64,000 bases of DNA from Hepsetus odoe (GCA_017165825.1 CM029384.1:4078431-4142430), one strand, 5' to 3'. Positions 1-11,440 are shown, numbered from the stretch's first letter. Numbers and translations: made by a program. Notes: a model not told the origin generated them from the sequence alone.

Positions 1-300
1 GGAAGCGTGCAGCCCAGCGATCCCACCATCAGGGGCTGGAGAAGGATGGAGGGATGGTTAGGAGGAGGGAGGAAAGTCCCGCTTCTGCTCCAGAGCGACG
101 CTTCCGCAGCGGGCATGAACCGGAGAGCTGGAGGTGGAGAGGAGGAGGGGATGCTGGAGATGCTGGAGGATGAGGAGGTGCTGGAGGAGGTGCGGGAGCT
201 GATGTTCTGCCCCAGCTGGGTTGGTCCGGGCAGCAGGCTGGGGCTCGGTCCGCTCCTCCAGCGTGAATGTGCGGATGGGGCGATGGCGCACTGACGCGCC
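1..300. other. GC- and CpG-rich segment at the window edge
   Basis: This stretch is clearly richer in G+C and CpG than the AT-rich DNA that follows, and is purine-rich on the + strand. It looks like part of a CpG island or a 5' exon cut by the window edge. The open frames in it match no family I recognise and have no clear splice context. Which gene it belongs to cannot be decided here. Confidence 0.3.
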
Positions 301-326
301 TCCCAGCGCTGCCGCTCCGAAAGAGG

Positions 327-329
<3 letters not shown>

Positions 330-358
<29 letters not shown>
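330..358. repeat. (GT)n microsatellite
   Basis: About 14 uninterrupted GT units directly follow the GC-rich edge segment. Confidence 0.9.
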
Positions 359-894
359 ATGCTGATGTAAACTCATTAATACGCTCTGTGTTAAAAAGCA
401 CTGACGCACGTCAACGATTCACTGCAGTGGATTCATCTCAATCTTCATCTCCATATATATCTATGAATGTATTAGATTTGATGATTAAATAAATAAATTA
501 TAACAAATTGATAATGAATGAAATTTAATACCATGAATTGAATAAAGCATGTGCACCGTATGGTAAACAAGCTGTAAATATAGTAAACAATTAAGCTGGA
601 CTGGTTGATCAGGAGTGTTTTCAGGCTTAAAAGTTCCATTTAAGAGCGGTGTGAAAGCTAAACATAGCTTATGTTTAGTCTTTACCTTAGGCCGGACTAA
701 CTGAGCCGGTCCTGATGGTCTCAGAGTTCTGGGTTTTGCTGCAGCATGTCAGACAGACGTGTGGTTCGGTACCATGCAGTGATTTATAGAGCGGTAATAA
801 AACCCACTCTGTAAGAATGAAGGGATTTGTTCCCTGCTTCTTGTCCTTCAGCTGCATTTTGAATCAGCTGGAGCCCAGTAGGCCCCTGGGGGGC
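359..894. other. No gene or repeat recognised
   Basis: AT-rich non-coding DNA. I see no conserved exon, RNA gene or repeat family in it. Confidence 0.4.
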
Positions 895-1040
895 CCACTC
901 ACTCATTTTCTTAGCTGCTTGTCCTGATTAAGGTGGTGGACGGTGCTGGAGTCTATCCCAGCTCTCACGGGGCGAAAGGCAGGGACACCCTGGACAGGTC
1001 GCCTCTCCATTGCAGGGCAGACACAGTCACACCTTTACGC
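895..1040 (-). mobile_element. 3' tail of a fish SINE (minus orientation)
   Basis: The text resembling TCCCAGCTCTCACGGGGCGA and CTGGACAGGTCGCC is the reverse complement of the SINE tail seen at 47220-47375 on the + strand. The same tail recurs near 11341, 30600 and 52290. Only the tail is present, with no tRNA-like head. Confidence 0.6.
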
Positions 1041-1117
1041 TCCGTTTATTTTCATCATTCACTTTGTTAATATGTCCACTACACACTCACTGTCATTTCA
1101 TAGACACATGGACAAAC

Positions 1118-1254
1118 ACACAAACACACACACACACACACACTATGGCCAAAGCTGACACCACTGCTTGCTTGTTCGGTGATTGTTATATGGCTAATGG
1201 AGGTTGGATTAATGTGGAAGAGCAAACACTCACTGATGGATATCAACATGCAGG

Positions 1255-1304
<50 letters not shown>
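1118..1304. repeat. Two (AC)n microsatellites
   Basis: Short (AC)n at about 1119-1142 and a longer pure (AC)n at about 1256-1304. They create false open frames rich in Thr/His or Cys/Val. Confidence 0.9.
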
Positions 1305-1306
<2 letters not shown>

Positions 1307-2477
1307 CTGCAGCAGTGTCTGGTGGAAGCCCAAAATTACTGCTAATACTACTAAAAATAATATAATAATAAAATAATTGCATTGTTACTACTACTAAAAT
1401 AAAAATAAAAATAATGATGATGATAATGATCTTATTAATGATTATTATTATTAGTAGTAGTTGTAGTAGTAGTAGTAGTAGTAGTAGTATATTCTGTTAT
1501 AAAATTATATATATATAACATTTTAAAATAATAATAATAAATATTATAAAATATAAGATGTACATTTTATTTTAATTATTACATTTAATAATTATTACAT
1601 TAATACATACAGCGGAATTCAATGAGACTTTTATTATGAAAACAGCCAGGTTGGAGGGTGAACCCGCAGAGGCGGATTTAATTCCGTGCTTTAAACTAGA
1701 ACAGAATAAAAGTCACGCCTTTTTTTTTTTTTTAATGAAATGGGTTTTCTTATATGCAGCGCTTTTTATTAAAAATATGCATCAGTTGAAGGTGTTTTCA
1801 GACGGAACAGGAAAGGAATCCAGCCGCACTGTCTTTAGCAGGAAGAAAATTTGCCCACCAGATACCCAACAGAGACTCGTCCAGGACTTTTATTGTGAAA
1901 GGGGTTTTTAAGGAACGTTGGTGGAGCGTTTGTAGAGAAACCAGCTCTCTTAGGTTACTTCAAAGGGTTTTTTTTCTCTTGTTCTCCTTCTTTCATCTTT
2001 CCCTTATTTATTTTTTTGGGAATATTATTTATTCTGTTACTGATGATCGGTGTCTGCATTATAGTTAATATAATATAATATAATATAAATTGCTATATTT
2101 GTTTAAAAAAAGAAATAAAACACTAAAACTCTTTATAAATGTTTTCTTTGCAAGTCCTTTTTTAGAAATAAATTAAATATTCCCTTAAGTCACGGTATAA
2201 CATACTATGAGCTTTTGATGTACATTTTCATCATTTTATTATTTTCTTGTGTAGTTATTTACAATTATTATCTATTAAGCTTTGGATGATTGCTACACAA
2301 TGTAAGGTATTTTGAGCTTCACCTAAATGGATGAACATTGCTCTGTAAATAAAAGCATATTATTGTTGTTGTTTTTGTTGTTATTATTAAAGACTACTTT
2401 TTGTTTGAAGGCTGACTGTGAACCAATGACTTTTAATTTCTGTTTCGTGCTGAAACGATTTAGAATATATTGTTTGA
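1305..2477. other. AT-rich non-coding stretch with (TAG)n tract
   Basis: Low-complexity A/T runs and a (TAG)n-like tract at about 1450-1490. No conserved coding or RNA signal was found. Confidence 0.4.
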
Positions 2478-2705
2478 TGAATTAACCCACGTGAGAGATG
2501 AGGAGGATCAGGAGAAGGACGCTGACGATGGAGCTTCCAGGAAAGAGGAGAAGAGGAAGGACAAAGAGAAGGTTTATGGATGTGGTGAGAGAGGACATGC
2601 AAGTGTGAAAGAGGAAGATGCAGAGGACAGGAAGACATGGAGACCGACGATCCATGGTGGCCACCCCAAGAGCAGCAGAAAGGAGAAGAAGAAGATGAGT
2701 GTGGT
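2478..2705 (+). mobile_element. RTE-type LINE 3' fragment
   Basis: The sequence encodes remnants of the C-terminal tail of an RTE reverse transcriptase (the ML-MELPGKRRRGR-K type motif, here degraded) and ends in a GAAG-rich tail. Related fragments lie at 30790, 38350, 44655, 52915, 53396 and 63030. It is severely 5' truncated and not functional. Confidence 0.6.
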
Positions 2706-2763
2706 ACATATAGCATTAATAAAGCTGGTAAAATAAAATGTTGATTGTGAAAGATGAAGATGG

Positions 2764-3010
2764 GGCGGTGGTCGAGTGTTTAGGGACGAGGCCTCAGGAT
2801 CAGAAGGTCATGGGTTTGAATCCCAGACCAGTAGGTTGCCCTGAGGTACCCTTGAGCAAGGAACCGTCCCCATCACTGCTCCCCAGGCACTTTCAATAGC
2901 TGCCCCCTGCTGCATGTGTGTGTGTGTGTGGGTTAATTGCAGAGGTGTAATTTCATTGTGGTTCATTGTGTGCCGTGTTCACAACGACAAGAATAGTCAC
3001 TTTCACTTTC
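2764..3010 (+). mobile_element. tRNA-derived SINE (tail CACTTTCACTTTC)
   Basis: A tRNA-like head with an A-box-like GTGGTCGAGTG and a B-box-like GGGTTTGAATCCC is followed by the body CTGAGGTACCCTTGAGCAAG. The family-specific tail ends in TCACTTTCACTTTC. This family is the commonest mobile element in the window. Confidence 0.8.
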
Positions 3011-3561
3011 ATCGTTATAATCGTGGTTCAGCCATGGACAACAAGGCTGTAAATGAGCGCTGAGAACATCTATGGAAGAAGCGAAGGAGTAAAACTGTTG
3101 AAGATGAAGAGGGATAGAAATATGAACTTCAAACAAAGTGTGAATTGCCATGGCAACTACTTAACATGTTTATAATATGCAGCTAGTGCTGTGCACTGGC
3201 TAGAAATTCAAATCAGGGCCAGACACCTGACCAGCTTCCAGAAATGTATTGAGAGAGGGATTTCCAAAACTGGAGCTTCAGTTAGGAGACAGAAGAAAAT
3301 AAAATGCAAGGTGAGATAGAGACACGAGGACGTCTCTTCATCTAAAGAACGAGTTATAGAGGCAGGTTTCGTTCCGTTCTGAGATTCATCTGTTCTGTTT
3401 TGTGGACATTGTTATATATTCTAATGGACTTGAAACAACACCTTTACCTTGAGGTCTTCAAGCAGGAGATAAAGAACCGTGGTCGTTGACAATGTCTCAA
3501 ACACTGGTGATCAGTCTTAAACGATGCAAGACGCTCGAGGACTGTTAAAGTAACCCAGATA
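3011..3561. other. No gene or repeat recognised
   Basis: Non-coding DNA between two copies of the same SINE family. No conserved exon was seen. Confidence 0.4.
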
Positions 3562-3785
3562 AGTGAAAGTGATTATTTGTCAACGTGAACACACAGTGAA
3601 CCACAACGAAAAGCATCCTCTGAATTTAACCCACACATGTGTGGCAGCCATATCCAGCACCCGGGGAGCAGTGATGGGGACGGTACCTTGCTCAAGGGAA
3701 CTTCAGAGCAACCTACTGGTCTGGGATACCAACTCATGACCTTCCAATCCTGAGGCCTCGTCCTTAATCACTAGACCACCACTCC
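3562..3785 (-). mobile_element. tRNA-derived SINE (minus orientation)
   Basis: Reverse complement of the family at 2764-3010. It begins with AGTGAAAGTG, contains ACCTTGCTCAAGGGAACTTC and ends in the tRNA-like head. Confidence 0.8.
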
Positions 3786-4119
3786 CTATATATACATAGT
3801 AATTATAAATATATATAATGAATATAATAACATATAGTGTCATCTGTAATTTAATGGTAAGATATAAAATCATTTAAAAAATCAATCAGTTATTTTGTAA
3901 AACTAACACATTGTTGTTCAAGTAACCCTGCACCCAGTATCATGAACAAGTAACATTTTATCAGACCGGGGTAACTGACTAACAATAGAAAATGTATAAA
4001 CATGATGGTGAAAGTGCTGAAAGTGGCTCTGGGGTGTTAATAGCCCAGAACAGGATCTAATCCTGGTGTGAATTGGTAGGAGTGGCCTTGGTCCCACTCA
4101 GCACTTAAAGAGGGAACAG

Positions 4120-4148
4120 TCCGCTACAGACAATTTGTCTGTAGCGGA
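4120..4148. repeat. Perfect 14-bp inverted repeat with 1-nt centre
   Basis: The left arm TCCGCTACAGACAA pairs with TTGTCTGTAGCGGA. It lies just upstream of the recognisable L2 LINE coding region and may be part of that element's 5' end. It would form a strong hairpin in RNA or single-stranded DNA. No function can be assigned. Confidence 0.8.
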
Positions 4149-4199
4149 TGTAGTAATTTTTCAAGGTTCTGTTCACATCCTGTGTTTACTGTATATAGT

Positions 4200-7100
4200 G
4201 TAAGTGAGTGTGTGTATGTATATATATTCTCTATTCTTCTCTCTTCTTCTACCATCAACCACTATGTGCCTACATATACCCGTCCTTATATCTTGTTGAC
4301 CATTCCGGCATGCCTACAACCACAGAGGGAGAAACCTCAGTAATCTCTCTCAGATTGATCTATCCCCACAGTCTCTCACCCAGGTCTGCGGAGGACTATG
4401 GAACTGTCAATCTGCAATACAGAAAGCAGACTCCATCTCTGGACTTACAGACCATGCTGTTACTGTAACCTATCCTATTAAGCTTCACATCATTGTCCTC
4501 TACCGTCCCCCAGGCTTACTTGGCAACCTCATCGATGAGCTAGATGTCCTCCTAAGTTCGTTCCCGGACGAGAACTCTCCAATGATCCTTCTTGGAGACT
4601 TCAACCTACCAGGAGATAAGATCCATACCAGCGGGCTTACGCAGCTTCTTTCATCCTTTGACCTGTCCCTCAACAATTCTCCTCCTACCCACAAAGCCGG
4701 CAACACTCTTGATCTAATATTCACCAGATCGCTCCCTGTGGGCAATATTCTGTCTACACCTCTACATGTATCTGATCACCATCTCTTATCTTTCAGGTTT
4801 CTTGCCAGCATGTCGCCCTGTCAACTAGAGACTCCAGGACATGCCCGGCGGAATCTCACCACTCTGTCACTGTCCTCTCTTTGCTCCACAGTTCTCTCCC
4901 ACCTATCTCCTCCTGCTACAACTACCCCGACTGTTTCTACTCTCGAACTCCGTACCAATGAACTCCTCTCCTCCCTCAGCCATTCAATTGACCAGCTCTG
5001 TCCTTTAATTAACAGAACAAGACGCGCCTCTCCACGGGCCCCGTGGCTGACCGAAGTTCTGCGCAACAACCGTAGAGAACTACGATCAGCTGAAAGGAAG
5101 TGGAGGAAATCTCGGCGTTCTGAGGATCTTGTTTCATTTCACTCTCTCCTCTCCATATTTGCTACAGATCTAGCCTCTGCCAAGTCGGTGTTCTTCAAGG
5201 CCAAGTTTGAAGAATCCTCAACTAATCCTTGTAAACTTTTTGCCACCTTCTCTTCTCTTCTAAAACCACCTCGTCCTCCTGTTGTCTCATCTCTCTCCCC
5301 AGATGACTTTGCTTCATTTTTTGATGAGAAAACTGAGGCAATCAGAAGATCCTTCCACTCAACGGTCAATTCTCCTATCTAGCCCCAAGCGTCCTGTGAC
5401 CACCAATTCCTTGCCCTCTCGCCGCTCTCCACGGAAGAGTTACTGCTACTCTTGAAGTCCAGCAATCCCACCACCTCGCCCCTTGATCCGATTCCATCAT
5501 CCATATTCCTGGAGTTGGCTTCAGATCTTCTTCCATACATTTCTCAGATTATCAATGGATCTCTTGAGACCGGCCATGTTCCATCTGCGTTCAAGTCTGC
5601 CATCGTCACTCCAATCCTGAAGAAACCATCTCTGGATTGCACGGAACTGAACAATTACAGACCGGTATCCCTTCTCCCCTTTCTCTCCAAAGTCTTAGAG
5701 CGAGCAGTCTATAACCAACTCAACGTCTTCCTGGCTCAAAATGGTCTCCAGGATCCCTACCAGTCTGGATTTAAAACATCGCACTCAACTGAAACAGCTC
5801 TTCTGGCTGTCACTCATGAACTTCATGCTGCAAGATCGAACAACCTGTCCTCCGTCTTGATTCTCCTTGATCTCTCGGCGGCCTTTGACACAGTGGATCA
5901 CCAGCTCCTCCTGACCACTCTCTCCAACCTGGGGATTGCTGGCACTTCCTGGCAGTGGTTCTCCTCATACCTACAGGATCGTCAGTACCAAGTTTCATGG
6001 CAGGGCCATCGGTCCACTCCACGAAATTTGACAACTGGCGTTCCCCAAGGATCTGTCCTTGGTCCCCTTCTATTTTCTCTATATACCAGCTCTCTGGGGA
6101 AGGTCATACTCTCTCATGGCTTCTCCTATCATTCTTATGCAGATGACACTCAACTCATCCTCTCCTTTCCCTCCCACGATCAACAGGTCTCTACCCGTAT
6201 CTCTAACTGCCTGGCTGATGTCTCCGCATGGATGACAGCTCACCACCTCAAGCTCAACCCTGACAAGACTGAGCTTCTCTACTTCGAAGGCCATCAAACT
6301 CCGCGTCATGACCTTCTCATCTCCTTTGAGGGATCACTTCTCGTCCCATCTCGATCGGCTAGGAACCTCGGTGTCACTTTCGACAATGAGCTCTCCTTCT
6401 CTTCCCACGTCCTTAATCTCTCTAGGTCCTGCCGGCACCTTCTTTTCAACATTAGAAGAATCCGTCCTTTCCTCACCACCCAGGCAACCCAACTGCTGGT
6501 CCAGTCACTGGTCATCTCGAAGCTGGACTACTGCAACTCTCTTCTGGCAGGTCTTCCACTGAAGGCAACAAGACCACTACAATTGATTCAAAACGCTGCC
6601 GCTAGACTTGTCTTCAACCATCCCAAGTTCTCTTCATCCACTCCTCTGCTGCGGGATCTGCACTGGCTCCCAGTGGCTGCTCGTATCAGGTTTAAAACTC
6701 TAACTCTCGCTTACAAGGCTACTAGCAGCCTTGCACCATCTTATCTGTCTACTCTAATTAAACATCGTGTCTCTTCTCGTCCCCTCAGACCATCAAGCAC
6801 TGCTCGGCTTGAACCTCCACCGTTGAAAAACAGAGGAAGACACGCATCAAGACTCTTCTCAGTTCTGGCCCCTCGGTGGTGGAACGAACTCCCCCTGTTG
6901 GTCAGAACTGCTGAGACCCTCGCTGTCTTCAAACGTAGATTGAAGACCCACCTGTTCACAGAATTTCTGAGGGACTAATCCCTCCCAACCATCCACTCTC
7001 CTACCCTTACTCTTTCTTTCCAAAAATCTCTACTCTTTCCTACTTTCCCACCCCTGCTCCTCCTCTCAAAAAAAAAAAAAAAAAATTTATGATGTATACT

Positions 7101-7262
7101 TGTTTTAAGAGCTCTTAGTCTGTTACTTAGGTGGTACTAGCTAATCAACAGTTCTGATCTGTGCTGGTTACCAAGATGACGATCGATTGTGGAAATAAAG
7201 CACTGTTGTAAGTCGCTCTGGATAAGAGCGTCTGCTAAATGCCGTAAATGTAAATGTAAATA
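4200..7262 (+). mobile_element. L2 (Maui-like) LINE, 5' truncated, nearly intact reverse transcriptase
   Basis: A non-LTR retrotransposon of the L2 clade. An APE-type endonuclease is followed by a reverse transcriptase in the same frame. The 3' end carries the tail GCTCTGGATAAGAGCGTCTG and TAAATGTAAATG units. The same tail is found on the SINEs at 8140, 28226, 28585, 29560 and 51345, which probably borrow this LINE machinery. The 5' part of the endonuclease is frameshifted near 4460 and the element starts mid-domain. Confidence 0.9.
4470..6978 (+). pseudogene. L2 LINE endonuclease-reverse transcriptase, one in-frame stop
   Basis: The frame encodes a partial APE endonuclease (LLGDFNLPGD, then a VSDHHLLSF motif), a linker, and a full reverse transcriptase. 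RT motifs visible include PVSLLPFLSKVLERAV, the DLSAAFDTVDH block, GVPQGSVLGPLLF and YADDTQLI (catalytic ADD). The carboxy end is the usual L2 region with HWLPV and PRWWNELP-like text. The only break between the endonuclease and RT parts is a TAG at 5380-5382; translation continues in the same frame on both sides. The start of the endonuclease is lost to a frameshift before 4470. This is a recent but dead copy. Confidence 0.85.
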
Positions 7263-7502
7263 TGTAATCCTAACGAGCTTCTTCACACTGAGAAGCTCAA
7301 ATTTAAGACATTTTATACTTTCATCAGAGCACACAGAGTAAAAATATGGACCTAAAGGAGAAACTTTTAACAATAAAACAAGGTCCACTTTTGGTGAACC
7401 CACTCAAACCAGATCCCTCTGTTTCCGACAGCTGTATTTGCACAATCTAGCCAGCAGATGGCAGTATTTAGGTCTTATGGAAAAGTTTGCTTAAAAGGAT
7501 GT

Positions 7503-7790
7503 CAAGTCAAGTCAAGTCAAGTAGGATTTTATTGTCATTTCAGCCATATACACAGTACACAGTGAAACGAAATAACGTTCCTCCAGGACCCTGGTGCTAC
7601 ACACAAGACAAGACACAACACAAGACACAAGACAAACACAAGACAACATAAGACACAACACGGGGCAACAAGTGCGGACAAGACAGACAAGACAGACAAC
7701 AACAGACGGCACGACAGACAGTACATTCATCCGTGGAAGGCTGCGGTGTTGTGGAACAAAGCAGCCCAGGCACATTATGGTGTAGCAGTG
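7503..7790 (+). repeat. Dispersed repeat beginning (GTCAA)n
   Basis: Four or five GTCAA units precede GATTTTATTGTCATTTCAGC, then CTCCAGGACC and an ACAAGACAC-rich tract. A related copy is at 57962-58100 inside abi3. It looks like the 3' end of a LINE family. No coding part is present. Confidence 0.5.
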
Positions 7791-8040
7791 TGGTGGAGTC
7801 TCAATGTGTCTCAATTTCCTCGCTGGTCCACTTTGTAGTGGATGAGCACACTGATTTTGGGCACTGGCTAGTTCCCTGGTGGCAGATGATCTGGAGGATT
7901 ATTACATGAATGCCTACAGCAAAGACTTGGGCCAGTGTGTTGCGATTAAGTGATATTGTCATTTTTAGATATTTGTTCAATTGATGTTATTATATTTATG
8001 TGTTATTGCTTCCATTAATGGACTTGCGCAGATGAGGACA

Positions 8041-8490
8041 GCATGGTGGTGTAGTGGGTAGCGCTGTCACCTCACAGAGAGAAGGTCCTGAGTTTGATTC
8101 CCTGGTGGGATGGTCTGGGTGCTTTTTGTGCGGAGTAGACATTTACATTTGCAGCATTTAGCAGGCACTCTTATCCAGAGCGACTTCCAGTCCCTAATTA
8201 CAGGGAAAGTCCCCCTGGAGCAACTCATGGTTAAGGGTCTTGCTCAGAAACCCAGTGATGATAATGCTAGAGATGGGATTCGAACCTGTGACATAGGTCT
8301 GTAGGCAAGTATCCTACCACTAGAACACCATCACCCATGTTCTGTCTATTTGTGTTTCCTCTGGGACCTCTGGTGTCATCCTACCATCCAAAGGCCTGCA
8401 GCTGGATTTGAGATGCTTAATTGTCCTCTAGGTGTGTGTAGTCCTGAGATGGACTAGCGGCCTGTCCAGGGTGTTTCCCTGCCTTTTGCA
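8041..8490 (+). mobile_element. SINE with a second SINE nested inside it
   Basis: A tRNA-headed SINE begins at 8041 (head GTGGTGTAGTGGGTAGCGCT, B-box GAGTTTGATTCCC). It resumes at about 8338 and runs to 8490, ending in GGCCTGTCCAGGGTG. The interruption at 8140-8335 is a minus-strand SINE of a different family. That SINE carries the L2-type tail, seen as TTTAGCAGGCACTCTTATCC at its left edge. Confidence 0.75.
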
Positions 8491-8514
8491 TTGCGACAGA
8501 ATCTCTTTACTTCA

Positions 8515-9266
8515 GTCCCCATCACTCAGTATAACTGTCCTCTCTCTCTCAGGGTGTGTAGGGTGGTCCTCCCTCTCCCCCATCACTCAGTATAACTGTC
8601 CTCTCTCTCTCAGGGTGGGTAGGGTGGTCCTCCCTCTCCCCCATCACTGAGTATAACTGTTCTCTCTCTCTCTCTGGGTGGGTGGGTAAGGTGGTCCTCC
8701 CTCTCCCCCATCACTCAGTGTAACTGTCCTCTCCCTCTCTGGGTGTGTAGGGTGGTCCTCCATCTCCCCCATCACTTAGTATAACTGTCCTCTCTCTCTC
8801 AGGGTGGGTAGGGTGGTCCTCCATCTCCCCCATCACTCAGTATAACTGTCCTCTCTCTCACTGGGTGGGTGGGTAAGGTGGTCCTCCCTCTCCCCCATCA
8901 CTCAGTATAACTGTCCTCTCTCTCTCAGGGTGTTTAGGGTGGTCCTCCCTCTCCCCCATCAATCAGTATAACTGTCATCTCTCTCTCAGGGTGTGTAGGG
9001 TGGTCCTCCCTCTCCCCCATCACTGAGTATAACTGTTCTCTCTCTGGGTGGGTGGGTAAGGTGGTCCTCCCTCTCCCCCATCACTCAGTATAACTGTCCT
9101 CTCTCTCTCTGGGTGTGTAGGGTGGTCCTCCATCTCCCCCATCACTCAGTATAACTGTTCTCTCTCTCTCAGGGTGTTTAGGGTGGTTCTCCCTCTCCCC
9201 CATCAATCAGTATAACTGTCCTCTCTCTCTCAGGGTGGGTGGGTAAGGTGGTCCTCCCTCTCCCCT
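8515..9266 (+). repeat. About 60-bp minisatellite, ~12 copies
   Basis: The unit contains CCCATCACTCAGTATAACTG, TCCTCTCTCTCTCAGGGTG and TAGGGTGGTCCTCCCTCTCC. Copies differ by small indels in the CT and GGGT tracts. The same unit occurs in the opposite orientation at 48187-48552. Confidence 0.95.
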
Positions 9267-9269
9267 GAA

Positions 9270-9376
9270 ATCTTAGTTGGACTAGGCCACAGAATCAGGA
9301 GGCCATTAGTTTGATTCCTGGACAAGTCGGTTACTCTGAGGTACCCTTGAGTAAGGTACTGTCTTCATCACTGCTC
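9270..9376 (+). mobile_element. SINE fragment
   Basis: Partial copy of the CACTTTC-tailed SINE: B-box-like TTTGATTCCTGG and GAGGTACCCTTGAGTAAGG. The tail is missing. Confidence 0.6.
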
Positions 9377-9379
9377 CAT

Positions 9380-9640
9380 GGTTCAATTCAATTCAATTCA
9401 ATTTATTCTGGTATAGCGCCTTTCACAACAGAGTTGCCCCAAGGCACTTTACACTGATGGTAGACATAGATTATAGTCATGGTCTAAAAACTGAAGGCTA
9501 GAAGTTAAAGCCAGACGACTACGGAGGAGAGGAACCAAAAACTCCACTGTGTGGAGAAAAAAAACCTCTGAGGGTCCAAGGTCGACTGGCTACCCAACCC
9601 CCTTGGGTCTACTAGCAGTACACCCAGGTTGCTGGATAAA
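9380..9640 (+). repeat. Dispersed repeat beginning (TTCAA)n
   Basis: It starts with four TTCAA units and continues with TTTATTCTGGTATAGCGCCT and a non-coding body. It resembles a common fish LINE 3' end, but the class is not certain from sequence alone. Confidence 0.5.
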
Positions 9641-9665
9641 GCTGGTGATGGGGTTAAATAAACAC

Positions 9666-9809
9666 CCTGTAGCCATATCCAGCTCCTGGGGAGGAGTAAT
9701 AGGGACAGTACCTTGCTTAAGGGTACTTCAGGGCAACTTACTGGTCTGGGATTCGAGCCCACGACCTTCCGATTCTGTAGCCTAGTTCCTAAACACTAGA
9801 CCACCACTG
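9666..9809 (-). mobile_element. tRNA-derived SINE fragment (minus)
   Basis: Reverse complement of the CACTTTC-tailed SINE family, covering the body and the tRNA-like head. The tail is missing. Confidence 0.7.
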
Positions 9810-9814
9810 CTTGT

Positions 9815-9816
<2 letters not shown>

Positions 9817-9855
<39 letters not shown>
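9817..9855. repeat. (TA)n microsatellite
   Basis: About 19 TA units, lying between a SINE and a LINE fragment. Confidence 0.9.
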
Positions 9856-9856
<1 letters not shown>

Positions 9857-10850
9857 CATCCTTATGCCTGAACATGGTGCTCATATGGACAACTGCGACG
9901 AGCACAAAAGTCCACAACAAACACCGCCTGGTTCAGATCGGGGGCTGTTTATTCCTCCCAATTACGCCTCTTCCAGATGTCACTGTCATTACTCCACGTG
10001 AGCATTGAAGTCCCCAGCAGAACGCATGGAGTCACCAGGAGGACGCCCAGCGCCCCTCCAGACCTCCCCCAGAAAGGGTGGGTAGTCCAGACAGCCATGA
10101 GGCGCAGATAAATACTGGGCGACCCGCCTCTGCCCGGCAAGACGTGAGGCCGCCACCCTTCATCTACCGGGTAACCCCAATACTGGCGCTGCCGCAAGTA
10201 CAGTATGCTCACATCTGCTCGGCGCCTCTCACCGGTGGCAACCCAGAGTGGAAAAGGTCCAGCCTCTCAAGGAGACTGGTTCCAGAGTCTGCCAGCGCCG
10301 AGGTGAGTCCAACTATATCTAGCTGGAACTGCTCACTCGCTGCGACTAGCTCAGGCTCCTTCCCCACCAGAGAGGTGATGTTCCACGTCCCTAGAGCCAA
10401 CTTCTGCAGCCGAGGATCGGACCGCCAAGGCCCCTTTTCGGCCACCGCCCAGCTCACAACGCACTCCGAATTCTGGCCCTCCCATACAGGTGGTGGCTTC
10501 CATGGGAAGGCGGACTCCACATTGCCTCTTCGGCTAAGTCCGGCTGGCCCCATGGGTGAAGGCCCGATCACCAGGCGCTCGCCAGCGGGCCCCACCTCCA
10601 GGCCTGGCTCCAGAGGGAGGCCCCGGTGACCCAATGTCCGGGCGAGGGAGAAACGTCTTCCAAAGTTTTTATACATCATCAGAGGTCCTCTGAACCGCTC
10701 TTTGTCTCTTCCCTCACCTAGGACCTGTTTGCCTTGGGTGCCTCTTTACCATGTGGGCATAAAGCCCGGACAACATGGGCTCCCAGGATCATTGGGACAC
10801 ACAAACCCTCTCCACCACGAGCAAGGTGGCGTGTGTTCAAGGAGGGGGTT
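9856..10850 (-). mobile_element. LINE 5' end with degraded APE endonuclease
   Basis: Read on the minus strand, the piece starts near 10850 with a 5' leader. It then encodes the endonuclease N-terminus (LALGTWNITSLVGKEPELV, LDIVGLTS) between about 10430 and 10210. Further on, a degenerate GTSMLTWSNDSDIWKRRNWE region matches the expected GDFNAHVGND-W-G block of this endonuclease family. The frame is broken and no reverse transcriptase follows. This LINE family differs from the other two large LINEs in the window. Confidence 0.7.
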
Positions 10851-10852
10851 AC

Positions 10853-11181
10853 TGTTAAAAATCTAAAATATATATGATTGTTCTATTTCGTTACGGCCAT
10901 GCCCACTGCTGTACTCCAGGCCAGGGTGAGGTCCCTGTCCCCAGAATACTGACTGGCTTTCACGTCACCCTAGTTAACAACCACTGATCAACAGCACCTG
11001 AATAATCACGACTAATAGCCTGCCAGTCCTAATTCAGCATTGCCAACCGCTTCACCGCCCTCCCTGTCTGTTTGTAACGTGATACGGCTTTTGTTTTGTT
11101 TCTCGAGTTCTGATTAAAACGCGTTCTAGTTGGAGCCAAGTGCGTGTGCGCTACTTCCTGTGTGTGACAATGACGGTTACA
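10853..11181 (+). mobile_element. Possible solo LTR
   Basis: A 329-bp block starts TGTTAAAAAT and ends GACGGTTACA, so it has TG...CA ends. It contains a possible polyadenylation signal (ATTAAA) near 11115 and abuts the LINE fragment. No target-site duplication is clear, so the call rests on the termini and internal layout only. Confidence 0.35.
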
Positions 11182-11340
11182 ACTTTAATGTCTAGATACT
11201 GGACTATAAAACACCAGACTAGTAACTTGAGAAAGCTACGGAACGAAAGGTGTTCTGTCACAAATGTTGTTTTGTGCAAATGTTATAGGTGCATGATACT
11301 ATTTTGAGCTCTATTATAGGTCTAAGATAATGTTTTAAGG

Positions 11341-11440
11341 ATTGTGATAGGTCTAAGAAAATGTGCTGGAGTCCATCCCCAGCTCACACAGGGCGAGACT
11401 GGGTCACAACTACACTGACAGGCTGCTGTGCCCATTGCAG
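11341..11440 (-). mobile_element. SINE tail fragment (minus)
   Basis: GGAGTCCATCCCCAGCTCAC and the lines after it match the reverse complement of the SINE tail at 47220-47375. Confidence 0.5.

Noticed and set aside
2470..2736. Lys/Glu-rich frame KEEKRKDKEKVYG
   Set aside because: It is a worn RTE LINE tail, also found at six other places in the window.
2764..3010. tRNA gene candidates from the A/B-box-like heads of SINEs (here and at 28226, 36458, 39611, 51345)
   Set aside because: The heads lack a full cloverleaf and are always followed by the SINE body and tail, so they are SINEs and not tRNA genes.
10078..10629. 183-codon + strand frame
   Set aside because: Antisense shadow of the LINE endonuclease fragment on the minus strand.
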